Shown: piece by piece, positions 15,167 through 23,754 of the stretch
How positions within the stretch are numbered: the first letter of the stretch is position 1
How the letters are laid out: the number at the start of each line of letters is the position of its first letter
NCBI RefSeq assembly: GCF_900112815.1
Contig: NZ_FOND01000011.1
Coordinates: 1-64,000 of the forward strand
Origin: Blastococcus tunisiensis
GTDB lineage: Bacteria > Actinomycetota > Actinomycetes > Mycobacteriales > Geodermatophilaceae
Direction of reading: 5' to 3'
DNA length: 64,000 nt
Translations under genes and position numbers: made by a program
The notes under the pieces: generated by a model
What the model was told of the DNA's origin: nothing
The model's database searches: none
Seen by the model: only the letters and a program-made list of their open reading frames with translations

Positions 15167-15835
15167 GTGCGTGTGATCATGGGAGCCGTGACCTCCCGGG
15201 TGCGTCCTGCTGACGACCCGGCGGGGGATGCCGACGTCCTGCGCCGCATCCGGGCCGGCGACCGGTCCGCCGTCGACGACCTGTACGCGCGGTTCCGCCG
15301 TCCGGCGTTCGCCCTCGCCCGCCGGATCCTGGCCGACGACGCCCTGGCGGAGGACGTCCTGCAGGAGGTGTTCCTGAGCGTGTGGCGGGACCCGGCCGCC
15401 TTCGACCGCGGGAAGGGGAGCGTGGCCTCCTGGCTGCTCGCCGTGGTCCACCACAAGGCGGTCGACGCCGTCCGGCGCGAGGAGTCCCAGCGGCGCCGGC
15501 AGGCACGCGCCGAGGACGAGCTGGTGCTGGACGCGCCCATGGCCGCGCGGGACGTGGAGGACGACGCGTCGTCCCGGATGGTCGGCGAGCAGGTGCGGGC
15601 GGCGCTGGGTCTGCTCTCCCAGCCGCAGCGCGAGGCGCTCACGCTGGCCTACTACGGCGGGTACACCCAGCGCGAGGTCGCTGCGCTGACCGGGACCCCG
15701 CTGGGCACCGTCAAGACCCGCATGCTCGCCGGTATGCGCCGGCTCAGGAAGGAGCTCGGCGGCCCCGCCGGCGCCGGTGCCCTGGGTGAATTCGCGGCGG
15801 CAACGGAGACGGCCGCAGGGGAGACGCAGCCATGA
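15167..15835 (+). CDS. ECF sigma factor, SigK-like
   Basis: 222 residues. Region 2 is visible as DVLRRIRAGDRSAVDDLYARF through AEDVLQEVFLSVWRDPAAFD and GSVASWLLAVVHHKAVD; region 4 as LGLLSQPQREALTLAYYGGYTQREVAALTG with GTVKTRM. It resembles the SigK/SigL-type ECF factors that are held by membrane RskA-type anti-sigmas, which fits its partner immediately downstream. GTG 15167 is preceded by AGGAG; further in-frame starts at 15173 and 15179 are possible. Its stop overlaps the anti-sigma start (ATGA). Target genes are not identifiable; the divergent SsgA-like gene is a candidate. Confidence 0.9.
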   Translation: MRVIMGAVTSRVRPADDPAGDADVLRRIRAGDRSAVDDLYARFRRPAFALARRILADDALAEDVLQEVFLSVWRDPAAFDRGKGSVASWLLAVVHHKAVDAVRREESQRRRQARAEDELVLDAPMAARDVEDDASSRMVGEQVRAALGLLSQPQREALTLAYYGGYTQREVAALTGTPLGTVKTRMLAGMRRLRKELGGPAGAGALGEFAAATETAAGETQP

Positions 15836-16626
15836 ACGCCGATCACGCCCGGTTCGACGAGCTGGCCGTGGGCTGGACGCTGCACGCGCTGGAGCCCGAG
15901 GACGAGGCGCAGTTCTCGCGCCACCTGGCCGGTTGCGCCCGCTGCGCGGAGACCGTCGCCGAGACCACCGACGTGATGGGTTCCCTGGCCGCCGGCCTGC
16001 CGGCGGCCGAACCGTCGGACGCGCTGGGGGAACGGCTGCGCGCCGCTGTCGCGTCCACGGAGCAGGTCGGGCCGGTCGCCGTTCCCGGGCCGTCGACCGC
16101 TCCGGCCGTCCCCGTGCCTCCCGTGCCCCCCGCGGCCCCGGCGCCGCGGTCCCGCGCCCTCCCGCTGGCCCTGGTCGCCGCTGCCGTCGCCGCGGTGCTC
16201 GGCCTGGGGATCTGGAACGTCGGCCTGCGATCCGAGCAGGCGGAGCTCAGCGCCACCCTCGCCGAGCAGCGGGACGTCGTCGACGCACTGCTGACGCCGG
16301 GGCGGGCCACCGTCGCCACGCTCGACGACGAGGGAGGACCGGTCGCCACGGTGGTGGCGCGCGAGGACCGCGTGCAGGTGGTCACCTACGGCCTGCCGGC
16401 CAACGACGCCGCCGACACCACCTACGTGCTGTGGGGGCTGGGCGCCGATGCGCCGACACCCCTGGGCCCCTTCGACGTGGAGGGGTCACAGATCGCGGTG
16501 GAAACCGTAGGCTCCGAGGGGACCGGTCTCGACGGCTTCGCGCAGTACGGCATCAGCATCGAGCCCGGGCGGGAGGCTCCGTCGGAACCGACGGAGGTGG
16601 TGGCGACCGGGCAGGTGACCAGCTGA
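15832..16626 (+). CDS. RskA-type membrane anti-sigma factor with zinc-finger-like motif
   Basis: 264 residues. The cytoplasmic N-terminus carries an H-x3-C-x2-C anti-sigma motif (FSRHLAGCARCAE, about residue 25-37). A Pro/Ala/Val-rich linker follows, then one transmembrane helix (about residues 118-138, LPLALVAAAVAAVLGLGIW). The exported domain ends with V-x-Y-G-L-P-A-N-D-A-A-D-T-T-Y-V-L-W-G-L, typical of the RskA domain. It should sequester the preceding sigma factor at the membrane until regulated proteolysis. It is translationally coupled to the sigma gene. Confidence 0.88.
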   Translation: MNADHARFDELAVGWTLHALEPEDEAQFSRHLAGCARCAETVAETTDVMGSLAAGLPAAEPSDALGERLRAAVASTEQVGPVAVPGPSTAPAVPVPPVPPAAPAPRSRALPLALVAAAVAAVLGLGIWNVGLRSEQAELSATLAEQRDVVDALLTPGRATVATLDDEGGPVATVVAREDRVQVVTYGLPANDAADTTYVLWGLGADAPTPLGPFDVEGSQIAVETVGSEGTGLDGFAQYGISIEPGREAPSEPTEVVATGQVTS

Positions 16627-16642
16627 GCGATCAGGAGACGGC

Positions 16643-16699
16643 GTGCCCGCCGGAGCGCCCGGTCGCCCCGGCGTTGACGGCATGGCCCGGAAAGGGTGA
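16643..16699 (+). CDS. Possible 18-codon leader ORF
   Basis: AGGAGACGGC followed by GTG is the best ribosome-binding site in this gap, but its frame stops after 18 codons (TGA 16697-16699), inside the 5' end of the PGPGW-protein frame. It may be a leader peptide that couples translation, a chance ORF, or the true start with a frameshift. Confidence 0.3.
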   Translation: MPAGAPGRPGVDGMARKG

Positions 16700-17138
16700 G
16701 ACCGCCCAGGAGCGGGTCGCCCGGTACGACGCCGACGACGTCAACAGCCTGCGCGAGCGGGTGGCCGACACCGCATGGCGCCGACGGCTCGCCGTGCGCC
16801 GCAGCCTCAACCACGGCTACCGCATCGCTGTGGGGGTCGTGGGCGGGCTGATCGTCGCCGTCGGCCTCGTGACGATCCCGCTGCCGGGGCCGGGCTGGCT
16901 CACCGTTCTCGCCGGCCTGTTCATCCTGGCCACGGAGTTCACCTGGGCCGAGCGGCTGCTGGAGTACACCAGGAAGCACGTCAAGCGCTGGACGGACTGG
17001 GTGGCCGCGCAGCCGGTGTGGGTACGGCTGCTGATCGGCGTGGCGACGGCGGCCTTCGTCTACGGCGTCCTCGTCGTCAGCCTGCACCTGCTGGGGGTGC
17101 CGGACTGGGTGCCGGGGTGGGTGCCGCTCTGGCGGTGA
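16674..17138 (+). CDS. TIGR02611-type PGPGW transmembrane protein
   Basis: About 154 residues. Two central helices carry the conserved I-P-L-P-G-P-G-W-L-T-V-L-A-G-L-F-I-L-A-T-E-F-T-W-A-E-R-L element, and a third hydrophobic segment follows (WVRLLIGVATAAFVYGVLVV). Proteins of this type (TIGR02611, PGPGW repeat) are small actinobacterial membrane proteins of unknown function. The start is uncertain: TTG 16674 or GTG 16761 in frame, neither with a good ribosome-binding site, while coding-like codon use begins before 16700. It is probably co-transcribed with the sigma/anti-sigma pair. Confidence 0.7.
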   Translation: MTAWPGKGETAQERVARYDADDVNSLRERVADTAWRRRLAVRRSLNHGYRIAVGVVGGLIVAVGLVTIPLPGPGWLTVLAGLFILATEFTWAERLLEYTRKHVKRWTDWVAAQPVWVRLLIGVATAAFVYGVLVVSLHLLGVPDWVPGWVPLWR

Positions 17139-17179
17139 CCTTCTGGCACAATCGGATCCGCGGTCGTCGAGGCCGCACC

Positions 17180-17251
17180 GGGCGATTGGCTCAGTGGTAG
17201 AGCGCTTCGTTCACACCGAAGAGGTCACTGGTTCGAACCCAGTATCGCCCA
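17180..17251 (+). tRNA. tRNA-Val(CAC)
   Basis: A cloverleaf with acceptor GGGCGAT/ATCGCCC, anticodon stem CTTCG/CGAAG around loop TTCACAC, and T-arm GGTTCGAACCC. The anticodon CAC reads GUG. It is almost identical to the tRNA-Val(GAC) at 14113 outside the D- and anticodon arms. CCA is not encoded. Confidence 0.95.
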
Positions 17252-17259
17252 CAGCAGGA

Positions 17260-17285
17260 GGCCCGGTCCGCGTGCGGACCGGGCC
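17260..17285 (+). terminator. Terminator after tRNA-Val(CAC)
   Basis: A 10-bp stem (17260-17269 with 17276-17285) and 6-nt loop, followed by TTCGT. It starts 8 bp beyond the tRNA. Confidence 0.75.
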
Positions 17286-17314
17286 TTCGTCCGTCCTGGC
17301 GGCGGCACGGCTCG

Positions 17315-17353
17315 TAGGGTCCGGGCATGACGACGCCCGGAGTCCGGCCATGA
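17315..17353 (+). promoter_or_regulatory. Leaderless promoter and 8-codon upstream ORF
   Basis: TAGGGT (17315-17320) is followed after 6 nt by ATG 17327, which opens an 8-codon ORF (MTTPGVRP). Its stop TGA (17351-17353) overlaps the ATG (17350) of the zinc-ribbon gene. The architecture suggests a leaderless leader peptide feeding ribosomes into the main gene by reinitiation. Confidence 0.45.
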
Positions 17354-17565
17354 CGCTGCCGACCACGTGCCCGCGGTGCGGCGGTGCGGTCCGGCGCGGG
17401 GACGTCGCCGGGCAGGGGGTCTACCTCAACTGGATCCCGGAGGGCGAGTCCGTCGGCTGGACGACGCTGGGCAAGGAGCACCTGGCGACCGGCAGCGTCG
17501 TGCGCCCGCCGCTGCTCCCGGCGGTCCGCTGCGGCACCTGCGGGCTCGGCGTCTTCGAGGCCTGA
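17350..17565 (+). CDS. Small zinc-ribbon protein
   Basis: 71 residues. Two Cys pairs, C-P-R-C-G-G at residues 7-12 and C-G-T-C-G near the C-terminus, form a classic zinc ribbon. Between them lies a hydrophilic stretch with V-Y-L-N-W-I-P-E-G. Its role is unknown; such short ribbons are often found as free domains that bind nucleic acid or a protein partner. The start is ATG 17350, which overlaps the stop of the 8-codon upstream ORF. It converges with the multicopper oxidase gene, 9 bp apart. Confidence 0.7.
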   Translation: MTLPTTCPRCGGAVRRGDVAGQGVYLNWIPEGESVGWTTLGKEHLATGSVVRPPLLPAVRCGTCGLGVFEA

Positions 17566-17574
17566 GCCACCGGC

Positions 17575-18978
17575 TCAGGAGGCGGGGCCGTACTCGACCA
17601 CCCGCACCATCCCGTCCTCCATGTGGTGGTGGTTGTGGCAGTGGAACAACCACCGTCCCGGGTTGGTCGCGAGGAAGTCGAACGTCACCTCCCCGCCCCG
17701 GGCGGGGACGGCGACGGTGTCCTTCACCGGTCCCCGCCCACCGGCCGTCAGCACCTGGAAGTGGTGGCCGTGCAGGTGCATCGGATGCCACTTCGCGCTG
17801 GTGTTGCGCATCGTGAACCGCACCCGTTCGCCCTCGGCCACCGGCAGCGGATCGGCGTCGGGATAGCTCTGCCCGCCGATCTCGGTGCCGGACAGGACCA
17901 GGTCGTACTGCCGGTCCGGAGGTCCGGCGGGCAGGTCCAGGGGTTCGCGGGCGAGCAGGTCGCCGTACTCCGCCAGCCGCCCGGCCAGCTCGGCCGGCCG
18001 CTCGGCCACCGCCGGGGCGCGGGACGCGTCGCTGCCGGTGTACCGCAGCAGTGCCCGGCCCCATCCGCTGCGGCCCTCCGGCTGGACGGCGATCTGCCAC
18101 ACGCCGCCGTCGGGCCGGTCGGCGTCGACGAGGACGTCGTAGCGCTCGCCCATGCCCAGTCGCAGGGCGTCGACGGTCACCGGTTCCACGGCCATGCCGT
18201 CGGTGTGCGTGACCGTCAGCCGGTGGCCCGCGATCGCGAAGCGGAAGCCGGTGTCGGCGGCCACGTTCATCACCCGCAGGCGCAGCCGGTCGCCGCGCCG
18301 TACCTCGACGACGGCCGCGTCCTCCGGTGGGCGGCCGTTGACCAGCAGCAGCGGGTAGGACCGCCCGCCGAAGGAGACGGTGCCGGCCGCGTCGTCGGCG
18401 GGGGCCTCCGCCGGGTCGGCGTGGCCGGTGTGGCCGTCCAGGCCGTCCCGCCAGTCGTCGAGCATCAGGGTGTGCTCGCGGTCGTAGGCGAGCTCCTCGG
18501 TGCGCGGCTCCACGATCAGGGGCCCGTAGAGCCCGCGGTCCAGTTGCATGCCGACGTGCGCGTGGTACATGAACGAGCCGGGGACCGGGGTCCGGAACTC
18601 GTAGTCGAAGCCCGCTCCCGGTGCCACCGGGTCCTGGGTGATCCCGGGGACCCCGTCCATCCGGTTCGGCGGTGCCAGCCCGTGCCAGTGGACCGTGGTG
18701 CCCTCCGGCAGCTCGTTGGCCAGCCGCACCCGCAGGGTGTCCCCGGCCCGGAGGCGGATCTCCGGGCCGGGGACGGTGCCGTACCCCCAGGTGGGCACCG
18801 CTCGGCCGGCCAGGTCCACCCGCATCGGGGCGGCCCGCAGCCGCAGGCCCGCCGGGGCGGGCGGCCCCGGTGACGACGGCGCGGGCCCCGGGCAGCCGGT
18901 GAGCAGGGTCAGTCCCGCGGCCCCGGTCAGGGCGAGGAACCGGCGCCGGCTCACCGGCCCGCGGGGCTCGCGACTCAT
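17575..18978 (-). CDS. Multicopper oxidase, Tat-exported lipoprotein
   Basis: 467 residues. The signal is a twin-arginine type (VSRRRFLALTG) with a lipobox ending in TGC, so the enzyme should be folded in the cytoplasm, exported and lipid-anchored. The copper ligands are all present: HWHG (about residue 95), YHAHVG, HPMHLHGHHF and HCHNHHHMEDGM at the C-terminus, defining the type 1 and the trinuclear sites. It would oxidise a metal ion or phenolic donor with O2; copper or manganese handling is more likely than lignin breakdown. The ATG overlaps the stop of the upstream lipoprotein gene, so the two are co-translated. Confidence 0.92.
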   Translation of the reverse strand: MSREPRGPVSRRRFLALTGAAGLTLLTGCPGPAPSSPGPPAPAGLRLRAAPMRVDLAGRAVPTWGYGTVPGPEIRLRAGDTLRVRLANELPEGTTVHWHGLAPPNRMDGVPGITQDPVAPGAGFDYEFRTPVPGSFMYHAHVGMQLDRGLYGPLIVEPRTEELAYDREHTLMLDDWRDGLDGHTGHADPAEAPADDAAGTVSFGGRSYPLLLVNGRPPEDAAVVEVRRGDRLRLRVMNVAADTGFRFAIAGHRLTVTHTDGMAVEPVTVDALRLGMGERYDVLVDADRPDGGVWQIAVQPEGRSGWGRALLRYTGSDASRAPAVAERPAELAGRLAEYGDLLAREPLDLPAGPPDRQYDLVLSGTEIGGQSYPDADPLPVAEGERVRFTMRNTSAKWHPMHLHGHHFQVLTAGGRGPVKDTVAVPARGGEVTFDFLATNPGRWLFHCHNHHHMEDGMVRVVEYGPAS

Positions 18979-19823
18979 CCGACGGTGAACTCCGCGACCA
19001 TCCCCAGGGTGAAGTGCGGCGGGCCCTCGCCCTCCTGGTGGTGCGTGGTCCCCTCGGGCACGAAGCAGACCGCGGCGTAGCGGCCCGGCTCCAGCTGCAG
19101 GAACGTCGTGTCCGACGACCCGGGCTCGGCGAACGCCGCGCCGGTGAAGGTCACCATGCTCATGGCCTGCTCCTCCGGCAGCACCAGCAGCTCCTCGACC
19201 GGCATGGTGACGTCGTCGTCGATCCGTGCGAGCCCGATCTCGTGCAGCTCCTCGCCCTCGTTGTGGAAGGTCACGGCGACCGTGCCGGCCTCGATGCTGT
19301 CCGGGATGCCCTCGAACTCGTAGTCGACCCCGGTGGCCTCGAGCTGCTCGTAGCCGCACTCGGCGAGCATGTACTCGTCCATCGCGGCGTCGGCCTCCTG
19401 GAACTCCGGGCCGTCGAGCGCCCCGATGTCGCCCGTCGAGGAGGCCTCCCGGGCCAGGGCGGCCGCGGTGCCGACGTCGCCGGCGATCTCCTCGGGTGCG
19501 GTCTCCTCGACGCGCTCGAGCAGCGGGTCGACGCGGCCCGCGAACTCCGCCAGCGCCGCCTCGATCTCGGCCGGCGTCGCCGTCTCGAACTCCACGTCGG
19601 GGCCCATGCCGAAGGCGGCCTCGACCGCCACCGCGGCGCTGCAGAACTCCGCCGGGTCCGCCTCGGTCCCGGACGCCTCGGTCCCGGACGCGTCGGCCCC
19701 GGCCGCCCGGGTCTCGGTGTCCGGGTCGTCCGATCCGCAGGCCACCATCGTGGCCGCCAGCGCCAGCGAGGCGCCCCCGAGGACCAGGCGGCGCACCCCC
19801 CGGGTGCCTGTGGTGCTGCGCAT
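18975..19823 (-). CDS. Lipoprotein with C-terminal cupredoxin-like domain
   Basis: 282 residues. The signal peptide ends in MVACGS (lipobox). Residues ~30-175 are acidic and mostly helical in character, with no family I recognise. The last ~110 residues look like a cupredoxin: a beta-rich stretch with HEIG, a later A-V-C-F-V-P-E-G-T-T-H-H and a final LGM, giving H, C, H and M in the order of a type 1 copper site. It is directly upstream of the multicopper oxidase with overlapping stop/start, so a redox or copper-delivery partner role is plausible (inference). GGAG precedes ATG 19823. Confidence 0.75.
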   Translation of the reverse strand: MRSTTGTRGVRRLVLGGASLALAATMVACGSDDPDTETRAAGADASGTEASGTEADPAEFCSAAVAVEAAFGMGPDVEFETATPAEIEAALAEFAGRVDPLLERVEETAPEEIAGDVGTAAALAREASSTGDIGALDGPEFQEADAAMDEYMLAECGYEQLEATGVDYEFEGIPDSIEAGTVAVTFHNEGEELHEIGLARIDDDVTMPVEELLVLPEEQAMSMVTFTGAAFAEPGSSDTTFLQLEPGRYAAVCFVPEGTTHHQEGEGPPHFTLGMVAEFTVG

Positions 19824-20018
19824 GCTCTCCAACCTCTCTGCCAGGTGGACGGCGGTCGCCGGCCACGTCGACGGTGCAGATTCGCGAGGAGGAGGCGGGC
19901 GTGGGGACGGCGGATACGCGCGATCCGCCGGCCGGCCGAGGCCGTCTCGCGAGCCGTCACCCGGCGTCGCGGGCAGCGCCGGATCCCGTGGGACGGCAGC
20001 CGGCCGGGGCCACCCCGG

Positions 20019-20024
20019 TACGGT
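20019..20024 (+). promoter_or_regulatory. Leaderless -10 (TACGGT) for MOSC gene
   Basis: TACGGT ends 6 nt before ATG 20031; there is no ribosome-binding site between. Confidence 0.5.
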
Positions 20025-20030
20025 CCGGGC

Positions 20031-20564
20031 ATGACGTCGGGGGAGCCTGTGGGCCGGGTCGGGGAGATCTGGCTCTACCCGGTGAAGTCGCTGGCCGGCA
20101 CCCAGGTGGCCGCCGCCGACATCGGCCCCGACGGGCTCTCCGGGGACCGGGCGTGGACCGTCGTCGCCGGGGACCGGCCGGTGCGCGCCAAGGACGCCCC
20201 CGTCCTGGCCACGCTCGCGCCCGCCGATGCCGACGCCGCGACGCTGAGTGCCGCACTCGGCCGGCCGGTGCGCCTGGAGCCGCTCCCCCCGCAGCCGGGG
20301 ACCGCACCCGTCCACCTCGTCTCCCGGGCGGCCATCGCGCGCGCCGCGGCCGGTGAGATCCCGGAGGGCTGCTCGGCCGAGGATCCCCGCGCGAACCTCC
20401 TGCTGGACCTCGACGGCGACGAGCGCACGTGGGTCGGCCGGGATCTCCGGGTGGGCGACGCCGTCCTCCGCATCTCCCGCACCCCCCGGCACTGCCTGGG
20501 CGTCTACGCCGACGTCGTCACCCCCGGCGCGGTGCGCACCGGGGACCGGGTCGCGCTGATCTAA
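20031..20564 (+). CDS. MOSC domain protein
   Basis: 177 residues. The N-terminal beta-barrel element (IWLYPVKSLAG) and the C-terminal MOSC domain are present, with the conserved Cys in RTPRHCLGVYADV that carries sulfur or contacts the molybdenum cofactor in characterised members. Such proteins resemble the C-terminal region of Mo-cofactor sulfurase and YcbX/mARC enzymes, which reduce N-hydroxylated compounds. It is shorter than YcbX (about 370 residues), so it is a minimal MOSC protein. Its stop TAA lies inside the -10 of the next gene. Confidence 0.85.
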   Translation: MTSGEPVGRVGEIWLYPVKSLAGTQVAAADIGPDGLSGDRAWTVVAGDRPVRAKDAPVLATLAPADADAATLSAALGRPVRLEPLPPQPGTAPVHLVSRAAIARAAAGEIPEGCSAEDPRANLLLDLDGDERTWVGRDLRVGDAVLRISRTPRHCLGVYADVVTPGAVRTGDRVALI

Positions 20565-20567
20565 CCT
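20562..20567 (+). promoter_or_regulatory. Leaderless -10 (TAACCT) for capA-like gene
   Basis: TAACCT ends 6 nt before ATG 20574. Its TAA is also the stop codon of the MOSC gene. Confidence 0.5.
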
Positions 20568-20573
20568 CCCGGC

Positions 20574-21695
20574 ATGCGACGCAGCCTGGCCTCGCTGGTC
20601 CCCCTGGTCCTGCTCGTCGCGTGCTCCACCGACCCGGTCGGTGCCCCCGCGTCGTCGCCGCCGTCGACCTCGGCCCCGTCCACGGCGCCCGCTCCGCCGG
20701 CGCCGCCGGAGAGCTTCACCCTCGTGGCCACCGGCGACGTGCTGATCCACCAGGACCGCGCGCTGACGACCGGGGCGCAGCAGCCGGACGGCTCCTACGA
20801 CTTCTCGGCCGTGCTGGCGCCGGTCGCCCCGCTGGTTGAGGCCGCCGATCTGGCGATCTGCCACCTCGAGACGCCCGTCGCCCCGGCCGGCGGCCCCTAC
20901 CGGGGGTACCCGAGCTTCGCCGTGCAGCCGGCGATCGTCGAGGCGCTGGCCGGCGCCGGGTACGACGCGTGCTCCACCGCGTCCAACCACTCGCTGGACG
21001 CCGGGACCGAGGGGCTGGTCCGCACGCTGGACACCCTCGACGCCGCCGGGCTGGCCCACGCCGGCACCGCGCGCACCGAGGCGGAGGCCCTCGAGCCGAC
21101 GGTGGTCGATGCGGGGGGCGTCCCCGTCGGGCTCGTCGCCGGCACCTTCTCCCTCAACGGGGTGCCCCTGCCGGCCGGGAGGGAGTGGTCGGTCGATCTC
21201 GCCCCGGCGCCGGACGTCGACGGGATGCTGGCGGCCGCCGCCCGCGCGCGGGCAGCCGGTGCCGAGGTGGTCGTCGCCGCCCTGCACTGCTGCCTGGAGT
21301 ACCGGCACGACCCCACCGAGGCGCAGGTGGCCGCCGTCGAGGCGCTGCTCGCCTCGCCGGACGTCGACCTCGTGCTCGGCCACCACGCGCACGTCGTCCA
21401 GCCGTTCGAGGAGATCGCGGGGGAGTGGGTGGCCTACGGGCTCGGCAACCACGTCGCCGAGCACGCCACCCGGGGTTACCCGACCGAGGACTCGGTGCTG
21501 GCCCGGTTCACCTTCACCCGCGGGGACGACGGCCGGTTCACGGTGACGACGGCGCAGGCGGTGCCGCTGGCCATCGACGTCGGCGGGGACTCGGTGACGG
21601 TGCGGCCGGCCGACCCGGAGACCTATGCCCGCGTCGCCGACGTGCTCGACCGCCGGGGCGGCGTCGCGGCGGGCCTGGAGGTGGTCCCGCACTAG
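20574..21695 (+). CDS. CapA-family lipoprotein (poly-gamma-glutamate synthesis type)
   Basis: 373 residues. The signal peptide ends in LLVACS (lipobox). A Pro/Ser/Ala-rich linker leads to a PGA_cap/CapA metallophosphatase-like domain: [10 protein letters not shown], then [19 protein letters not shown], and G-H-H-A-H-V-V-Q-P with Y-G-L-G-N-H. The family is tied to export or anchoring of poly-gamma-glutamate, but many actinobacterial members stand alone without CapB/C, as here, and their role is unknown. Its stop TAG is part of the thrS -10. Confidence 0.85.
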   Translation: MRRSLASLVPLVLLVACSTDPVGAPASSPPSTSAPSTAPAPPAPPESFTLVATGDVLIHQDRALTTGAQQPDGSYDFSAVLAPVAPLVEAADLAICHLETPVAPAGGPYRGYPSFAVQPAIVEALAGAGYDACSTASNHSLDAGTEGLVRTLDTLDAAGLAHAGTARTEAEALEPTVVDAGGVPVGLVAGTFSLNGVPLPAGREWSVDLAPAPDVDGMLAAAARARAAGAEVVVAALHCCLEYRHDPTEAQVAAVEALLASPDVDLVLGHHAHVVQPFEEIAGEWVAYGLGNHVAEHATRGYPTEDSVLARFTFTRGDDGRFTVTTAQAVPLAIDVGGDSVTVRPADPETYARVADVLDRRGGVAAGLEVVPH

Positions 21696-21698
21696 GCT
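21693..21698 (+). promoter_or_regulatory. -10 (TAGGCT) for thrS operon
   Basis: TAGGCT lies 37 bp before the thrS GTG, overlapping the stop codon of the capA-like gene. It leaves a short leader containing CAGGAG. No T-box-like structure fits in this space. Confidence 0.4.
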
Positions 21699-21735
21699 CG
21701 GGGGGTCCGTCCGCCGACCCCTCCAGGAGTTCTCC

Positions 21736-23754
21736 GTGTCCACCCCGCCCTCGCCGACCGCCGTACCCCCGATCCGGGTGCCGGCCGGGACGACGGCGAT
21801 GCAGGCGCTCAAGGACGCCGGGATCCCGCTCAAGGGGCCCGACGGCGCCGTGGTCGTCCGCGACGTCGCCGACGGCGAGCTCAAGGACCTGGCCTGGGCC
21901 CCGGACGCCGACGCCGAGGTCGAGCCCGTCCCGGCCGCCAGCGCCGACGGCCGCGCGGTCATCCGCCACTCGACCGCGCACGTGCTGGCGCAGGCCGTCC
22001 AGGAGCTGTTCCCCGGCACGAAGCTCGGCATCGGCCCGCCGGTGGAGAACGGCTTCTACTACGACTTCGACCCCGAGCGGCCGTTCACCCCCGAGGACCT
22101 CACCGCCCTCGAGAAGAAGATGACCGAGATCGTCCGGGCCGGGCAGAACTTCTCCCGCCGGGAGATCAGCGACGCCGACGCGCAGGCCGAGCTCGCGCAC
22201 GAGCCCTACAAGCTGGAGCTGATCGGGCTCAAGGGCGGTGCGGGAGACGTCGCCGAGGGCGCCGACGTGGAGGTCGGCGGCGCGCAGCTGATCATGTACG
22301 ACAACCTCGACCCCCGCACCGGCGAGCGGCTCTGGACCGACCTGTGCCGCGGCCCGCACGTGCCGCGCACGAGCACCATCCCCGCGTTCAGCCTCACCCG
22401 CAGCGCCGCCGCCTACTGGCGGGGCAGCGAGAAGAACCCGCAGCTGCAGCGCGTCTACGGCACCGCCTGGGAGAGCCGGGACGCGCACAAGGCCTACCTG
22501 GAGCACCTGGCCGAGGCCGAGCGCCGCGACCACCGCCGGCTCGGGGTCGAGCTGGACCTGTTCAGCTTCCCCGACGAGATCGGCTCCGGGCTGCCCGTCT
22601 TCCACCCCAAGGGCGGGGTGATCAAGCGGGAGATGGAGGACTACGTCCGTCGCCGGCACCTCGAGGAGGGCTTCGACTACGTCGGCACCCCGCACATCAG
22701 CAAGAGCGGGCTGTTCGAGACCTCCGGGCACCTCCCGTACTACGAGGAGACCATGTTCCCGGGCATGGAGCTGGACAACTCCACGTACTACCTCAAGGCC
22801 ATGAACTGCCCGATGCACAACCTGATCTTCCGGTCGCGCGGGCGGTCCTACCGCGAGCTCCCGCTGCGGCTGTTCGAGTTCGGCTCGGTCTACCGCTACG
22901 AGCAGTCCGGCGTCGTCCACGGCCTGACCCGGGTGCGCGGCTTCGCCCAGGACGACTCGCACAGCTACGTCACGCCGGAGCAGGCGCCGGGGGAGATCCG
23001 GCACCTGCTGGCCTTCGTGCTCGGCCTGCTGAGCGACTTCGGGCTCGACGACTACTACCTGGAGCTGTCCACCCGCGACGGGTCCGACAAGTTCATCGGG
23101 TCCGACGAGGAGTGGGCGGTCGCCACCGCCGTCCTCGAGGAGGCGGCGAAGGAGACCGGCCTGGAGTTGGTGCCGGACCCGGGCGGGGCGGCCTACTACG
23201 GCCCGAAGATCTCGGTGCAGGCGCGCGACGCCATCGGCCGCACCTGGCAGATGTCGACGATCCAGTACGACTTCAACCAGCCCGCCCGGTTCGGCCTCGA
23301 GTACACCGCGGCCGACGGCGGCCGGCAGCAGCCGGTGATGATCCACTCGGCGAAGTTCGGCTCCATCGAGCGGTTCTTCGGGGTGCTCACCGAGCACTAC
23401 GCGGGCGCCTTCCCGGCCTGGCTGGCGCCCGTCCAGGTCGTCGGCATCCCGGTCACCGACGAGCAGGTGCCCTACCTGGCCGACGTCGCGCTCAAGCTGC
23501 AGCAGCGCGGCCTGCGGGTGGAGATCGACGACTCCGACGACCGGATGCAGAAGAAGATCCGGACCGCGAGCAAGCAGAAGATCCCGTTCGTGCTGATCGC
23601 CGGGGCCACCGACGCCGAGGCCGGCGCCGTCTCCTTCCGCTACCGCGACGGCAGCCAGCGCAACGGCATCCCGGTCGACGACGCCGTCGAGCAGGTCGCC
23701 GCGTGGATCGCCGCCCGGTCCAACCTCGACCCGTCGGCGGACTCATGGGGATGA
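21736..23754 (+). CDS. thrS: Threonyl-tRNA synthetase
   Basis: 672 residues. In order: a TGS-like N-terminal domain, the second additional (editing) domain with [12 protein letters not shown] and its H/C zinc-type ligands, the class II catalytic core (motif 2 region [24 protein letters not shown]; zinc ligand Cys in MNCPMHN), and the C-terminal anticodon-binding domain. It charges tRNA-Thr. GTG 21736 follows CAGGAG at a normal distance. It heads the thrS-HIT-pgsA-patA-pimA chain, the same order as in mycobacteria. Confidence 0.96.
   Translation: MSTPPSPTAVPPIRVPAGTTAMQALKDAGIPLKGPDGAVVVRDVADGELKDLAWAPDADAEVEPVPAASADGRAVIRHSTAHVLAQAVQELFPGTKLGIGPPVENGFYYDFDPERPFTPEDLTALEKKMTEIVRAGQNFSRREISDADAQAELAHEPYKLELIGLKGGAGDVAEGADVEVGGAQLIMYDNLDPRTGERLWTDLCRGPHVPRTSTIPAFSLTRSAAAYWRGSEKNPQLQRVYGTAWESRDAHKAYLEHLAEAERRDHRRLGVELDLFSFPDEIGSGLPVFHPKGGVIKREMEDYVRRRHLEEGFDYVGTPHISKSGLFETSGHLPYYEETMFPGMELDNSTYYLKAMNCPMHNLIFRSRGRSYRELPLRLFEFGSVYRYEQSGVVHGLTRVRGFAQDDSHSYVTPEQAPGEIRHLLAFVLGLLSDFGLDDYYLELSTRDGSDKFIGSDEEWAVATAVLEEAAKETGLELVPDPGGAAYYGPKISVQARDAIGRTWQMSTIQYDFNQPARFGLEYTAADGGRQQPVMIHSAKFGSIERFFGVLTEHYAGAFPAWLAPVQVVGIPVTDEQVPYLADVALKLQQRGLRVEIDDSDDRMQKKIRTASKQKIPFVLIAGATDAEAGAVSFRYRDGSQRNGIPVDDAVEQVAAWIAARSNLDPSADSWG

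Noticed and set aside
21696-21735. T-box or attenuator upstream of thrS
   Set aside because: Only ~40 bp of leader, with no room for a stem I or specifier loop.
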